From Gyrodactylus bullatarudis (lineage: Eukaryota > Platyhelminthes > Monogenea > Gyrodactylidea > Gyrodactylidae), in the NCBI GenBank assembly GCA_012064415.1, contig SSNU01000163.1:1-64000 (forward strand): a stretch of DNA of 64,000 bases. The letters run 5' to 3'. Below, piece by piece: positions 24,593 through 38,000 of this stretch. A model generated the notes under the pieces. The model did not search any database. It was given only the letters and a program-made list of their open reading frames with translations, and was not told where the DNA came from. Positions within the stretch are counted from its first letter, which is position 1; each line of letters begins with the position of its first letter. The position numbers were made by a program, and so were the translations under genes.

Positions 24593-26010
24593 TTTTGTGA
24601 TGAAAAACCCTACTAACTAGTTTATATATGATTTGAATGAAATAAAGTTTAGTGATTGGATCTCAATTCTCATTGGTGGATATTGCAGAGGGGCTAATTT
24701 TTTCAATTTGGGCAATGTAAAAGCATTTTATTTATAGAATTATTATCATCAACATCTTTATTATTCTCGTATAATTCAAGTTTCTCTTCATTCAGAGACA
24801 TATTAAAAAATTAAAATTTCATCTTGTGATAAATATAGTGTTAGGACCTTTTGATCTATCCTTTACATGTAAAAAGTCTCTGATTAGTTACAGAACCAAA
24901 TAAAAGTTAAAAAGTGAATTTAATTTTTTTTATTGTTATTGTTCATTCTAGGTCTCATCTCGAATCATAAATAATAAATGGATGCTGGAGAGGATTCCCG
25001 GGAGAGGCTTCATTGAAAGACGTCAATAGGTTTTATCGTAGTGCAAATTGTTCACATGCTACAATTCAATTGAGGGTTGGAAGAAATTTTTTGGGAAAAA
25101 AGGGTACTATGATATTTCAGGAGATAGCGATTTATTCTCCCTACATGATATGCCGGGTGAATGCATGTAAATGCTGGTGATAAGGGGGTCGTCGGGGTTC
25201 AAACAGAGATCCTCTATAGGTCCTATCGATTCGGTCATTATTGATGGGGGGAGATCTTTCCATTTACCAAATTCCATGTACTCTGGATTCTGTTTACGAT
25301 GGATGTTGTTATTGTTATAGTTAATAGTTCCATTCATGTAAAATTCTAAAGGAAAATAGCGATTAATGAACGTTGTATGGAAATTAAAAAAATTATTCCA
25401 AATACACCCGTGAAATTTACCAAATAATATTAATCAAATTTGGGAACAAATTTTATTCAAACTCATTAAGCTGGGGAATGAATAATAATCCTTGAAGTTA
25501 GTGAAGGTGAGTGAAAATTTTGTAAGCATAGTCTTACATTTTATTTTAATAAAAGGTCCGATATAAACTATATATGAGAAAGATGATTTATTTTTTTGGT
25601 TTTTTGATTTTTTTTGGCTAAAATCTTGAGAATCTCTCATGTGAATGTGGGCTGTATAAATTTTCAAGGGTGAATTATGGGTTATTTTGTGAGAATATCT
25701 CTTACATTTCTGACTGGAATATGAATAATTGAATAGATTTAGAGTGTGTAGAAAACATTTCAGACTGTATTATTATCAATATTTTTCTAATAATGAGCTA
25801 AAGAACTTTTTAATTTTTAACTTATCATGATATCAGAGACAAACAAGTGTATAATTTAAATTTAATCAGCACCAATAGAGAAACGAATGAAAAAGTTTCA
25901 AATTATCCGACAATCTGTATAAAATAGCTGAGGAAACTAGTTTAAAAATATATTCAAAACACAATTTAGAATAGAAAAATTATTTTCAACTCTCAAAAAG
26001 CATTGAAAAA
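24593..26010. other. Region between Evi5 and the perlecan-like gene
   Basis: The proximal part is upstream of the perlecan-like start codon and should contain its promoter. The section at 25107-25345 is GC-richer and carries a possible minus-strand exon, listed separately. The rest is AT-rich and unassigned. Confidence 0.4.
25107..25345 (-). CDS. Possible alternative last exon of Evi5
   Basis: A minus-strand frame preceded by a good acceptor (CCTTTAG at 25346-25352) encodes an Asn-rich start and then MEFGKWKDLPPSIM and DLCLNPDDPLITSIY before a stop. Base composition looks coding compared with the flanks. It does not join the normal Evi5 end. It would join in frame if the last Evi5 exon were cut at an internal G|GTACGA donor. 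It could also be a separate small gene or chance. Confidence 0.3.
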
Positions 26011-29000
26011 CTACAAATTTCGAATTATATCCATACTCTTGTTGTCCGGAGTTTTATCTTCATCGCCATTGGTAAAAGAACCGTGCCTCATTTTAGGCGT
26101 AATCGTACCGTTGGTTTGTTCGGGACAATTTTGAATAAGATTGGATGACAGCATGGCTTGGTATTTCGTCTCTAACTGAGAATAAAGTTGCTTTTGTTCA
26201 GCTAGTTGGGTAAGCAATTCCATTTCCCGTAGACGCCACATGATATTTTCATTGCGTCGCTAAATTCAAGAAAAACAAAGAGGAAAATGTAGAGAAGGTT
26301 ATTCATTTTTCTTAATTTTCCCTACTATGTTTATGGAGAGTTTATTGTATCTGAATAAAAATTATCAGATTTAATGCTTAAGCAAAATGAGGAAATTAAA
26401 ATGGTCATCGCACAAGTTTACTAAGTCTAAAGAAAAACCTGATAAGAACTGAATCAAGCTGTTTCTTGTCGAAGAAAAAAACCCAGCAGATATTCAGGCC
26501 CAAGTGAACACATTTGTCGGGAATAAAATGAAATAAAATATATGCAGAGTTATTTTAAAGACTTAAAAGAGGATATTTTGACTTTAATCAAATGTCTAAG
26601 CACCAAAAGTTTCGGAAGGAATATATTCAATCAGTTACTTTACAATATATAAACTGGGTTAATACTACCAAAATACTGTATATATTATGATGAATGGTTA
26701 ACAGAGAAATGAATGAATTTGTAGACTAAGAGACATTGATAAATGAATAAAAAATTTATTTAATATAAGGGATTTGATAGGTCGATATAAAACTAACTTG
26801 ATCAGGTAATATCTAGGAGAAAGGAAGGGAGTATTACAAATTGTATTAAAAATTGATACAAGATTTTTCAATATCCTTCAATACTATGAGAATAAATTAT
26901 GAATAAGTAATTCTTCATATACATCGTGAATAAAACTTGGAGGTTTTATAAAGAATTTCATAAAAGTCATATGAGAACATCAAAATTATTAAATTGGATT
27001 GCTCAAGAAGTTAGAATTCTACATGAAATGGTATGGCAAGTATTTGTTCAACAAGCATCTAATTGAATTTTACGAAGATTGTATTACTAACCTAACCTAC
27101 CCTACCAACGTATGGCGTTCCATTGCCAAATCAAATGAAAATCCTACTGAACCTCAGGCACGTGAAAAAGTCACTGAATGGAGCCTTAACCTCAGAAACT
27201 GCGCGGAAGGATAGTCTCAGAATCAACCTGGGAAGACGAGATGGAAAAACTGATCTGTATATTCCTCAACAACGACTACCCAATCGAACTGATCAACGAT
27301 AGGCTCTCTCAGATGTACACCCCTAGGAAAAAGCCCAAAGAGAATGAAGGTGGAACTGTCTACATGAACCTACCTTTCAAAGGGGATAAGGCATCAACAC
27401 TAATTCAAAGAAAGATAAATGAAGTCTTTTCCCAAACCTACCCTGAAGGAACCTTACGAATGACCTTCCAAACTTCTAAAATGTTTACCAACAAGGCAAA
27501 AGACACGATTGATAAAACAAAGATAAGCCATGTAGTCTACAAGTTTACTTGCGCTTGTAAATCCGAGTATATTGGCCAAACCAAAAGACGTCTAGAGGAT
27601 AGAATCGAAGAGCACCTCTACACTGGCCAAACTGCAGTGAGAGAGCATCTGAGGACATGCAAGGCAGACGTTTCCAACGAAAACTTTGAAATTATCTATA
27701 GACCAACCGGAAACAATGTCCACGCACTTAAAGCAGCTGAAGCATACCTTATAAACCAACAAAAACCAAACCTTTGCATCCAGAAAACCTTTGTCAAGCC
27801 GATTAACCTCCCCAAACCAAGAGAACTAAAGTCCCCGGCATCCCAACCCCCCGCTAGGAAGAGGAGGAGAGAAGAAGTAGAGACGAACCAACAAATTACC
27901 GATTTTTACCAGGCAACACAATAAAAATCTGATAATTCTGTTTTACACCCCTTTATTACCAATCCCTATCTACACCCTGACTACTAAAATATAAATAATA
28001 AGTATAGTTAATGCAATTAACGAACATGACATTCTATCCAACCTTATGATTACAAATTATGATGCTCCAACCTGGTAACAGGTTTGAGCCAATCAAAATT
28101 GAAAAATAAGAACCAGTAATCTTTATTTCCTATTTTTGTTATAACCCTATATATATATATATATATGGCATGTATCACACTGATGAGTATGCCTATCTAT
28201 CTAATCTTGATCCTGAAAATCAATTTTTGATCACTCTCCCACTTTCAAATCAATAAAAATTTTCAGCTCAAAGTTTGAAAAAATAGGATTTTGGCGCCAA
28301 ATGGGAATTTGAAAAATGACCATATTTTTCATAAAAATAATTTTTTTTCAGTTTTTTTTTCTTCATATGGTAAAAGTGGGCAGCATGAGTAGGATTCCAG
28401 ATAATCTTTAACAAATTCGAATTCTTGATGAAAATATCGAGAAATCTGTAAAAATCATACATATCCAACTTCATATCAATTAGCTTTATTTGAAGCATGA
28501 AATAGAAAAGTGTTCAAGGTAAAAAATTTGTCTTTCTCTAATCAATATGTATTTAAACTGTGAGCTTTTCATTTTACTCTTTATTTATCATTTATGATTA
28601 ATTCTTGATGTCCCACTGGGTTATTTATTTCCATCATATATCTTTTTAGCAAATCATTCATCTATGTTTCGGAAAAAACTATTTTTCCAACACCTATTTG
28701 ATAGGAAATCCATTAATCTCTTGGAATTCCTCAAACCTTACTTTGAAAGGATGTTTTCCAGCTTGAATTCTTACAACCTTTTGTTTCTTACAGTATTTCA
28801 TTTTAATATTTATTTTTCAAGTAACATTGGTGATAATGGCTCAAATAAAGAAATGAATATTTAATTTTTTTATTCAATTTTTACATTCCTTTTGCTAAAT
28901 ATCTGTGTTAACTATGAGAAATAGGTAGATGTAATGTATCGAGAGTTGATCAGGATATTCAAAGCGAATAAAAGTTTTATTATTTTCATGTACCAAATCA

Positions 29001-32000
29001 GAACTAATTAAAAGTTATTACATTTAGTGTTTGTTGTTATTGGATTTTACTTTGAACAATGTGCAAAAGAGTAGAACCACACCAATTAGTTTGGACATAA
29101 CGTAAATCATTACGTAATAAAAGAGTTACTTCTAACACCAGGTGATTTCTAACTGAGCAAGTTTAATGTTTCTTCTAAGCAAAAGCTAAAGTGTATTTCA
29201 TTTCCATAGCAAGTTTATAATAAGGGGGATTCAAGTTATGCTTACGTTAGCTTCAATATCAGCTGCATTACATTGACTGTTCCTTAATTCTTTGATGAGC
29301 TCTTTTTGATCAAGCTTCGAGGATTCCAGTTTTTCTTGTATAGCTGAAATTTGGTCATCTTTACGGGCTAACTGGTGTTGGGTATATTCGTTCTTAGAAT
29401 GAACGTCAACAATCTCTTTTTCCAATTCCTGGATGCGCAGAGCCAGGGTAGCCTCGGAAATTTTATCTGACATTTTTGACAAGTTTTCTGAGATCTCAGA
29501 CTGGTCCTTTGACTGGCATATGGCCCGCCAGAGGGATTCCAGTTCTGAGAGCCTTTTTCGACAATCGTCCAAGTGAAGAACAGCATCCGCCTCGTGAAGT
29601 TTAAGCGTCAGCAGTTTATCTTCAAGACAAGCAATTTGGACATCTTGTTTCTTCAAGTCCAAGTCGTATTTCTAGATTATTAAAATGGAAATAAATAATC
29701 GATTGTTGTTTTTATTTTTAAAAAAACATGCTTATAAGAAGAGAAACAGTTAATAAATTTATAATTCAGTTTTACCGATGATGAGAAAAATAAACCAAAT
29801 GATTCACTTTAATTAATTAAAGATAGGAAGCAGAGAGAGGGACTATGGAAAAGTCATCAAACTACAAATTTAAAAAAATTCTTAGAATTCATCTTGTTAA
29901 TTGAAACCCTGACTCTTTTTCTTTATTTGCTCAGCATTGTTTGGATGAAGAGGAATTTAATGAAGAAAGAGAGACACGTGATTATGGTACAGTTTTATGT
30001 GCCATGTAGCGTACATATCAAATTAATTTACCTAAACAACAGACACTTCTTTATTATCTTCCATCAAGTTATTTAATAAAAAAATACTAAATGAACAAAT
30101 AAAGATGTCTATTTCGGACATGGTTTTTGGGGAATTTTTCATATTATCAATAACCTCTATTAGTGTTATATAAACCTAACTGATACAGTATTCCAAGTTC
30201 TCTAGACTTTATTATCCATATAAAAGTGAGGGAGTGGTCAAAAGAAGTTTTTCAGGATCAAGATAAAAGAAAAAATCTGTTCTAATGCTAAACGTGTTGA
30301 ATTTCAATTTCTTCATCATCTTCACTACTTGATAATCAAAGAAATTTCGATATTATTGAAAAAATGAGATTTTGGCGCAAAATCGAAATTTGAAAGATGA
30401 TCATATTTTTTGTAAAATAATTTTTATTCATAATGTTTTTCTTCAAATTCAGTAAAAGTAGGCATAAACTGGATTTAAAAAATTATCTATCGAATTCGAT
30501 TTCTTTTCTTTCTGTAGGAGAACTGAATTTGGACCAATAGTAATAATTTAACAAAACCAATGTTGGACAGAGGTAATAAATAATGTGAATTATTCAACTG
30601 AGTTGAAAAAGAAAACTTGACAAATTTCATGGCCTTTGATATGAAAAGAGCTGTAATAATAAAAGAAGGTATTGTACTGTGTCAAGATTTCTGTGAAAAA
30701 CCACGTGAAGATTAGATTGTATAGTCTTGAATTTACCGATCTGTATGATGATGCGGATGTTGATGAAAGAGGGAATAAAGATAAACATGTATTCCTCTAA
30801 TTGAATCGAATGCAAACCAGAAATAAATTCAACATTTGAAAAATGTAAATAAACAAGTCACATGATTTTTGACATCAAGGTTAGAAGAGAAGTGGAGGAG
30901 GAGACTTTGTGTCTGAGAATGTGGGCATATTAGAAATTCATTTTCTATTTTTGATGCAAGATTTATATAGGTATTTTTTTAATTCCCCCATTTATTCCCT
31001 CCCACCCCTGGAGGGGTTTCTCTCTTTCTCTCATTATGCTTCCTTTCGTAGAGACAGATTTTCTAAATGAAATTTACACGAATATTTGTTCGAATGAATG
31101 AACATTTTTTCGAGATTTACCTTCCTCTCAAGTCAATGTACAAGAATCAGGTTAATTTATCGGTTTGACTGGATAAATTCTCGAATCAAAAAAGAAACTA
31201 AAGATACCAAGTTGATGTGGTTTTAAGAAATAGTCCCCAATTGACAATTTACTGTTTAATTTTATCCTGGTAATAATTAATTAACTTTGGATTTGATAAA
31301 AATCTGAGCAATTTACTCATACTAAAATATCTTTGCTTGAAATACTTTCTTCTGAAAGCTAATTTCAAAATAATTAATTGGGCAGAGATTTGAACTCACT
31401 ACGTAATAATAATAATACATTTGTGCACCATAAAAAGTGTACCATTTCTTATTTTATTAAGTATTTTTATCATTTTAATCTGACTCCGAGTCCACGAATA
31501 TTTGAACAGTCCTCTGATCCTGGTGCTGATTATAATTATCAAAGTACTCAAATTGTTATTATGTACTAGAAAGTCTCTAGTAGAGACACAAAAATTCTAT
31601 TTAACCCTTAAAGTCCCAGAGGATTATTTTTCATGACTCGGATTCAATCTTTTGTTTATCTTATGGTTTGTGAATACGCTGATTACAAATCTACAGTTGT
31701 TTTAACCCTTTTAGGTCCGAGTCTATTTAATGAGTTCATATATCGAATATAAATACATATTCGGAATAAGAATGAATTATAGATGAATAATAAAACCTTA
31801 AATCATCTGAAAACCTTTTTAAAAAATTTTCGACACTTTTCAATACATTTTCCCTATCTACTTTCAAGCGACCGCACGAGTAATTTTAGGTTTTTTCAAT
31901 AAATAAGGTGAATTTAATCAATTCTAATAAAATAACTTTTGGTCCAACATTTTTCGGGAAGATTGATGAATAGTGTGTATCTTTTATTTATAGGATCTTT

Positions 32001-35000
32001 ATTTCTACAAAAATTTTCAGGTTTAATATTTGGGCCATGGACATGAAAGGGTTAACGCAATTATTTTTGGTTCAGAAGTTATCGTACAAAAATGACACAT
32101 TTTTTGATCCAAAAACAGGTTATCTTTGTAGCTTAAGCAGATAGAGTTCAGGCGATTGCATTTTTGAATTCTAGAGGTATGATTCCTTGATAAAAGTTAT
32201 CTTAATTTCTATCTATGACCCTGGGAAATACGTTTTAGACAAAAAAATCAACTCTCTTTAAATTAGTATAGCGCGAGTTTGACAAATGATAGAGCCAAGA
32301 TCTTTGGCTATTCCAAGAGATTAATAAATTTCCTATCGAATGGGTGGTAAACGAAATATTTTCTGATGCTTGAAAGAACAATAATGAGATGTTAAAATGA
32401 CGTGTGATAGAACTATCACTGTGGGACTATAAGGGTTAAGCTAATTTTGTATTTAAGCTTGAAATGTTATGGTTTGATCAAATATTTAAGTTTAAAATCT
32501 TCAGGTCTTTCTACATCAAAGATAATATTGACTATTTTTTGTTATCGAGTGCTTTTTTGGTTGTTGCAGAGTAGCTACTTTTTGTTAAGTTCAGTTACCT
32601 CAGTCGGAACCGAAACTCAATGGCCAACTCAGTCCGAAGAAATTAGAGCGTAACATATCGCGAAAGATATATAAATTTATCAGAATTTTACAAGGGATTC
32701 ATTGGTGTATTTAGTTTTCCGTTTAACTCACATTTTCAAGGGTAAAATTTAGAGCTAAACTTTCCAAAATAAAGTATTTTTGGCGATAAATAAGACATTT
32801 ATAAAGATTAGGGCGAGTCAAATAATTTTTTTCCCGAACAATTTTTCGGCAGAATTGCGAATTTGTTAGATCTAACTTAGAAAATGCCATTTATAAAATT
32901 TAAATTCGAAATTTTTAATTCTCTGATACCCCAAAATCCCATTTTCCTCAACATATCCAAAATTAATCGGAATTTTTTACTAGAATATGCAGTGCTAATT
33001 AGAAATACCTTACAAACCTATTTTTATTTAAAATTGCATTCAAAAGGCTGATAATTAAGATTTTAATCGATCGTAGTAGAAAAAATCATTGAAAATAGTT
33101 GGCACTAATTCAAAAATCGGCATTTTCAATCGTGATTCGGTGTATCTAAAAAAATTCAAAATTCATGGTTTAATAGGAACTTTTTTATCTCGAAAAATTC
33201 TCTTTAAATTAGCTCTGGTCATCCGGATGTTAAAAAATTCGCCTCTCTAATAAAGATGATATTTTTTTGTATTTTTGACACATTTAGATGAGATACTTTT
33301 TCATGGTTTATTAATTTTTGGTCAAAATTGCTATTTAAATCCATGGCAAGTTACTAAAAATTGCTCATTCTGACCCATGGAATGCTATTTTAGAAAATAA
33401 TTTTTGCTGTTTTTTTTCGTACCGTAGTTATCACCCATTCGAGTGACTTCCAGGGAAGAGAGTTTTTATTGCTCAAGCCATTATTGCCCATTATCTGTCT
33501 CCCCTCAAGACCAAAAGTAAAGTATTTTGATCGAATAACGATCGATACGATGAGATAAATCTCTTCTTACCTCTTGGAGATTTGCCAATTTGAATTTTGT
33601 CTCATGGTACTCATGGCTGAGTTGGGCCTCTCGTGTACGAATGCGAACAAGGTCCTCTTGAAGAGAAGCGACAAGTCTAGCGTTCATTTGATCACTCGAA
33701 GATTTCTCCTGAATACAATGTCCATTCATGACCAGGTTTTCAGTTGAGTTTGACTAAAGAAAAAGAAGAAACTATATACAAAAAGAGAGTAATTTACTAT
33801 TCTTGTAAAAATTTATCGATTTTGAAGATTTAATTCGACCAAGTATTTTGATATTTAAGACCAACTTTAGAAGATCGTTTCAAATTTTCGAGCTCAAACA
33901 TTTGGCATATTTTTTTTTAATTCAAAAGAGAGATTGACATGAAAAATAGTGCAATAGCGCAATCATAAGAAGAGCTCAGTATCGATTGGCTAGTGAACAG
34001 TGTGTTGCATTGCATTAGGAAAATCATCCACTGATTCTAATTAATTAACAGATAGTTAATAAAAAATTTTTATCATATTTTACTTGTCTGATTATAATTA
34101 GAAGATGTATATAGAAACAAATTTATCCCATGACGATCATATGGTTATGTACATGAGAGAGAAATCATTTTTATCGCTATACCTTTTTCCACGTTGAGGT
34201 GAATCTTGTTCAAATTCAAATTTCTAGATATGCAGTCGATACAGAATAATTTTTTAATGATCTATACAAGTTATGATCGCTCTTCCTCTACATCTACAAG
34301 ATCTAATAAATAAATTTGGAATGAATAAATAAATACCGGTTTTCTGTGAAATGAGAATTATTATCCTAATTATATATAGGAGGGGAGAGGGAAATAAAGT
34401 TTTGGGATAATTACTAAATTATATACTGGACTAAATAGAGTCTTTTAATCTAAAAGAAACTAAACTCTTATAAAGTAGAAAAAATAATAATTCAAAATTG
34501 TTTATTTATGAGGAATCATTCCGCAGTGTGTGTCTATCATGGCAGAATTGATTCCTACTTCTGGCATCTCAGCATAAAAAATTGTCTATAATACAGATTG
34601 TTCCTTTGGATAATGTAAAAATTTCAAATCAGCTTCTGAATCTTGAATATCTCATTTAGCCTACACAACATCAAGGGTATATCTCTCTTTATTATTATCA
34701 AATTATTAATAGCTGCTATATGGTACTGAATTTTGCCTGCTAACTTTTAATATATAACTACAAAGCATTAATTTATCATGTGATGTGAAAATCTCGGGAA
34801 CTTTTAGAGAAAGACTAAAGAGAGGAGGATAGATTTAATTATTTTTAGATTTTAATTTGATGCACCAACCTTGAACTTTTCCATTTTGCGGAACTCTTCG
34901 AGATTATCCCTCCTCTTTTCATAGTCGAAAGAGACAAAAGACGATGTCGATGAAGCGTGATTAGAAGACAACGCTAGGCTGTTGATTATTTTACTCGTAG

Positions 35001-38000
35001 TGTTGGACTTGTCTAGTGAATCTGGATTTTGTTGTTCTTCACTAATCTGACTATTGATTCTTGCAAGTTGATTCTTAAGAGACAATATTGTTTCAGCCTC
35101 CTCGGCTCTTGATAATTGCGAGGTTACCAACTCTTCAGTAACACGACTGTTTTCCTAAATAAAAAGTAATAATAATTCTGTAACTACTTAAAAGTAGTTT
35201 TGCAATAACAAAAACTTACATCCTCCAATCTGGCGAGGCGAAGTCTTAGCAGACTATTTTCACTCTTTAATCTCTGTTGAAATGCAATATGTAAATTAAT
35301 ACAAAATATTTTGCTAACAAACTTTTTAGCCTTAAACAAAATATTCATATTGATATTCTTATGCCTAAATTTATTGTACGTTTCTCTAGTCTATGCTTTT
35401 AAAGTACTCAAACAATACGAATGCAAATTGTTAAAGAGTATGCAATATAGGACTCACTCTCAACTCTGTTTGTTCGTATTTTTCTTGACTCTGAATGTCA
35501 AGATATTCCTTCTCGAGTCTAGAGTAAAGAAATAGGAGTAGTTTCATTTTCTCATTTCATCTTGCTGATCTGTATCAACAGTTAGATTTTTCTATACTAG
35601 AACATTTCTGTTTCCCTAATTGAATAAAGGCAATATACTTTATTGTTGAATACTCCATCTTTCTAGTGTGAATGGGAGCAATTGTGAGAGGAAATTTTTC
35701 CTTCAGCTGTTTTTGCTTAACAAATCTCCAATGACTGTAACGGGGGGAGAGATGTAATACTTGATAAGCATTTAAATTATGTTTATGCGTTCAAGGCAAA
35801 AGAATACACTCCTTATTCGTGTACTTTTTGTTCTCTTGAGGAGTCGAGAAAAGGTCAATGTTGTTTATTTTGAAAAAAAAACCACCAAACGTATGAAACA
35901 ATAAGAAATAATGCAATTGTCTCTTTCAGAGAGAAACAAACTGTTTTTTACTTTCTTCTACATAAACAGGATAGGTAAACTTATTTTATTTCATAATTAT
36001 AAGAACCAACTTTTTCATTCGCTTCGGATTCAGCTTGAACTGAAGAGCAGATTGGATGATTGACTGAAAATCGGTCTTTGTTTGACTCATCAAATCGTGT
36101 TGTAGAAACTAAAATTTAAAAAAAGTATAAATTTTGTATTGAAGAGGTTTATAATATCTCGAGAGAGTTTTAGTCAAAGATTCAGTAAAACTAATTTAGT
36201 TTTTATGTAAGCATAGATTCCAGTTTTTAAGCATGAGAGATTTTCTTTTTTGATCTATGCATCAAAATGTTGGTATATTCGCCGCTGGTATTGAAGAAAT
36301 AGATTTATATGACTCATATAATTTGTCATGAAATGCATTGAAAAAATGATATTGTATCTTTTGACAAATGCAGAGCAAAAATATTCTTTAATCAATACAG
36401 TCGTAGTAAAATGAGGAAAGTGAATGAATTTTTTATAAATACCATTGTGTATGATCCATTGACGGAGTATAGGGAAAAAGGCATGAACTATTCAAATTAA
36501 TTCGATACTATTTCTCAATGTCTAGCAGTTTCAGTGATGAACACGCGCAGAGAGAGTGAGTGAGAGAGAATAGTGAATAAAATTATTAATTATTGCAACT
36601 AAGATCGGTCATACATTTTTGAGAAAAAATCGATATTTTAAAATTGGAAATTGCACATTTTCTCATTGTACTACTATGATTAATTACACGCTAACCATTT
36701 ATTTTTATATGGATATGGTATAAAAATGTCAATTTATTCTATACAACTAACAGGGACAAGTGTAGATAACCCCTTGAGGTAATTCTAACCTGAACCAAAT
36801 TCCTAGCAATAAGTTACTCCTGTATAGCTATAGAATCATCATCGTACGTTATTCGTATTTTTCTCATACAAAGAGTTTTCCTATTCCAAAGATGGTGATA
36901 TCTAAAGTATCTGTATCATGTTAAAGATTAGTCCTTAAACCATTACCCTCTCGAATAACAAAACATAAACTTGATTTAGATTAGACATCTTTTGCTTAAA
37001 ACACTTTAATAGTTTCCTCACGATTTATCACCAGTAAATCTTTATTACAAATTGCATTCTAACTTGCATAGAGATCTAACAATTACGTTAATTTTATCTG
37101 AAAAACCTGAAATTTAGTATTAGTGTTTATGGGAAAATTCATTGAAAATATTGACATAGAGTTATAAAATAATCGAATTTCGAAGATGATTTATTCACTC
37201 GATTGTTGACAAAAATCTTTTGGAATTTTTAAAAGATTTCCAAGATTCATGCTTCGCTTCAGATTCAATAGATCTTGGATTTAAAATCGATATGAATAGA
37301 TATAGAAATTAAATTACATTATTTTACTAGCTTATTACAACTGCTCATCGTTAGGGAGTCCTAGTTTTCAGTCTAAATTCAAGAGAAAAACAAATTCTAC
37401 AACCCCTAATTCATGAATCTAGAACAAAAGAGAGAAAGAGAAAACATGACTATGTTCCATTAATTAATGCATTCGATTTGATTTTAGCTTCTTTCTTTCT
37501 ACTCTCCAAATCAAATCGATAAAATACAGAGAAACAGGGGGAAATCTAGACAAATGTTATAACTCTTGTTGACTTACGTTAACCATGGACTCCATATCCA
37601 TAGAGAGGAGTGTTGTCTCGTTCACCTTGAGAATTCCGAGGCTTACTTTGAAGATGATGTATATTCCCTAGTATATCCAAAAGAGAAAATAATTATTTTA
37701 CTAACAAGCTAATTACTATATACAAGCTAATGAAATTTTTACACACATTATCTATTATATTATAGTGTTGAGACAACGGAAGTAATGTTATCTAAAAGAG
37801 TAAATAAAGATAGAAAATGATGTCAGTTATTTCACTTCAAATACCGCCTTTATTTCGGGCATACTCATCGGTGTGATTCAAGTAAAATTTCGGTAGATAG
37901 TATGACAAAATCATTGGTTCACAGTTATTTTGGTCAATCCTTAAAAAGATTGCAAATTTTTACTTGATTCACGCTGGTTATCATGTCCGAAATAAAGGCC

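Larger units (their letters stand above)
26260..29245 (-). other. Evi5 intron, 3.0 kb, with mobile-element insertions
   Basis: Contains a plus-strand Penelope-like fragment (about 27190-27924), a (TA)n run at 28149-28166 and a foldback arm (about 28200-28495). The rest is AT-rich. Confidence 0.7.
29672..33570 (-). other. Evi5 intron, 3.9 kb, with nested MITEs
   Basis: Holds a degraded foldback copy at about 30225-30510 and nested piggyBac-like elements at 31601-32439. Elsewhere it is AT-rich and unassigned. Confidence 0.6.

Noticed and set aside
26999..27214. 71-codon frame just upstream of the GIY-YIG frame
   Set aside because: It is in another frame and resembles no Penelope segment well enough. 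It may include degraded element sequence but cannot be supported as coding.
31377..31420. Second B-box-like tRNA sequence
   Set aside because: Only a short TTTGAACTC-type match without supporting arms, which is too weak to report.
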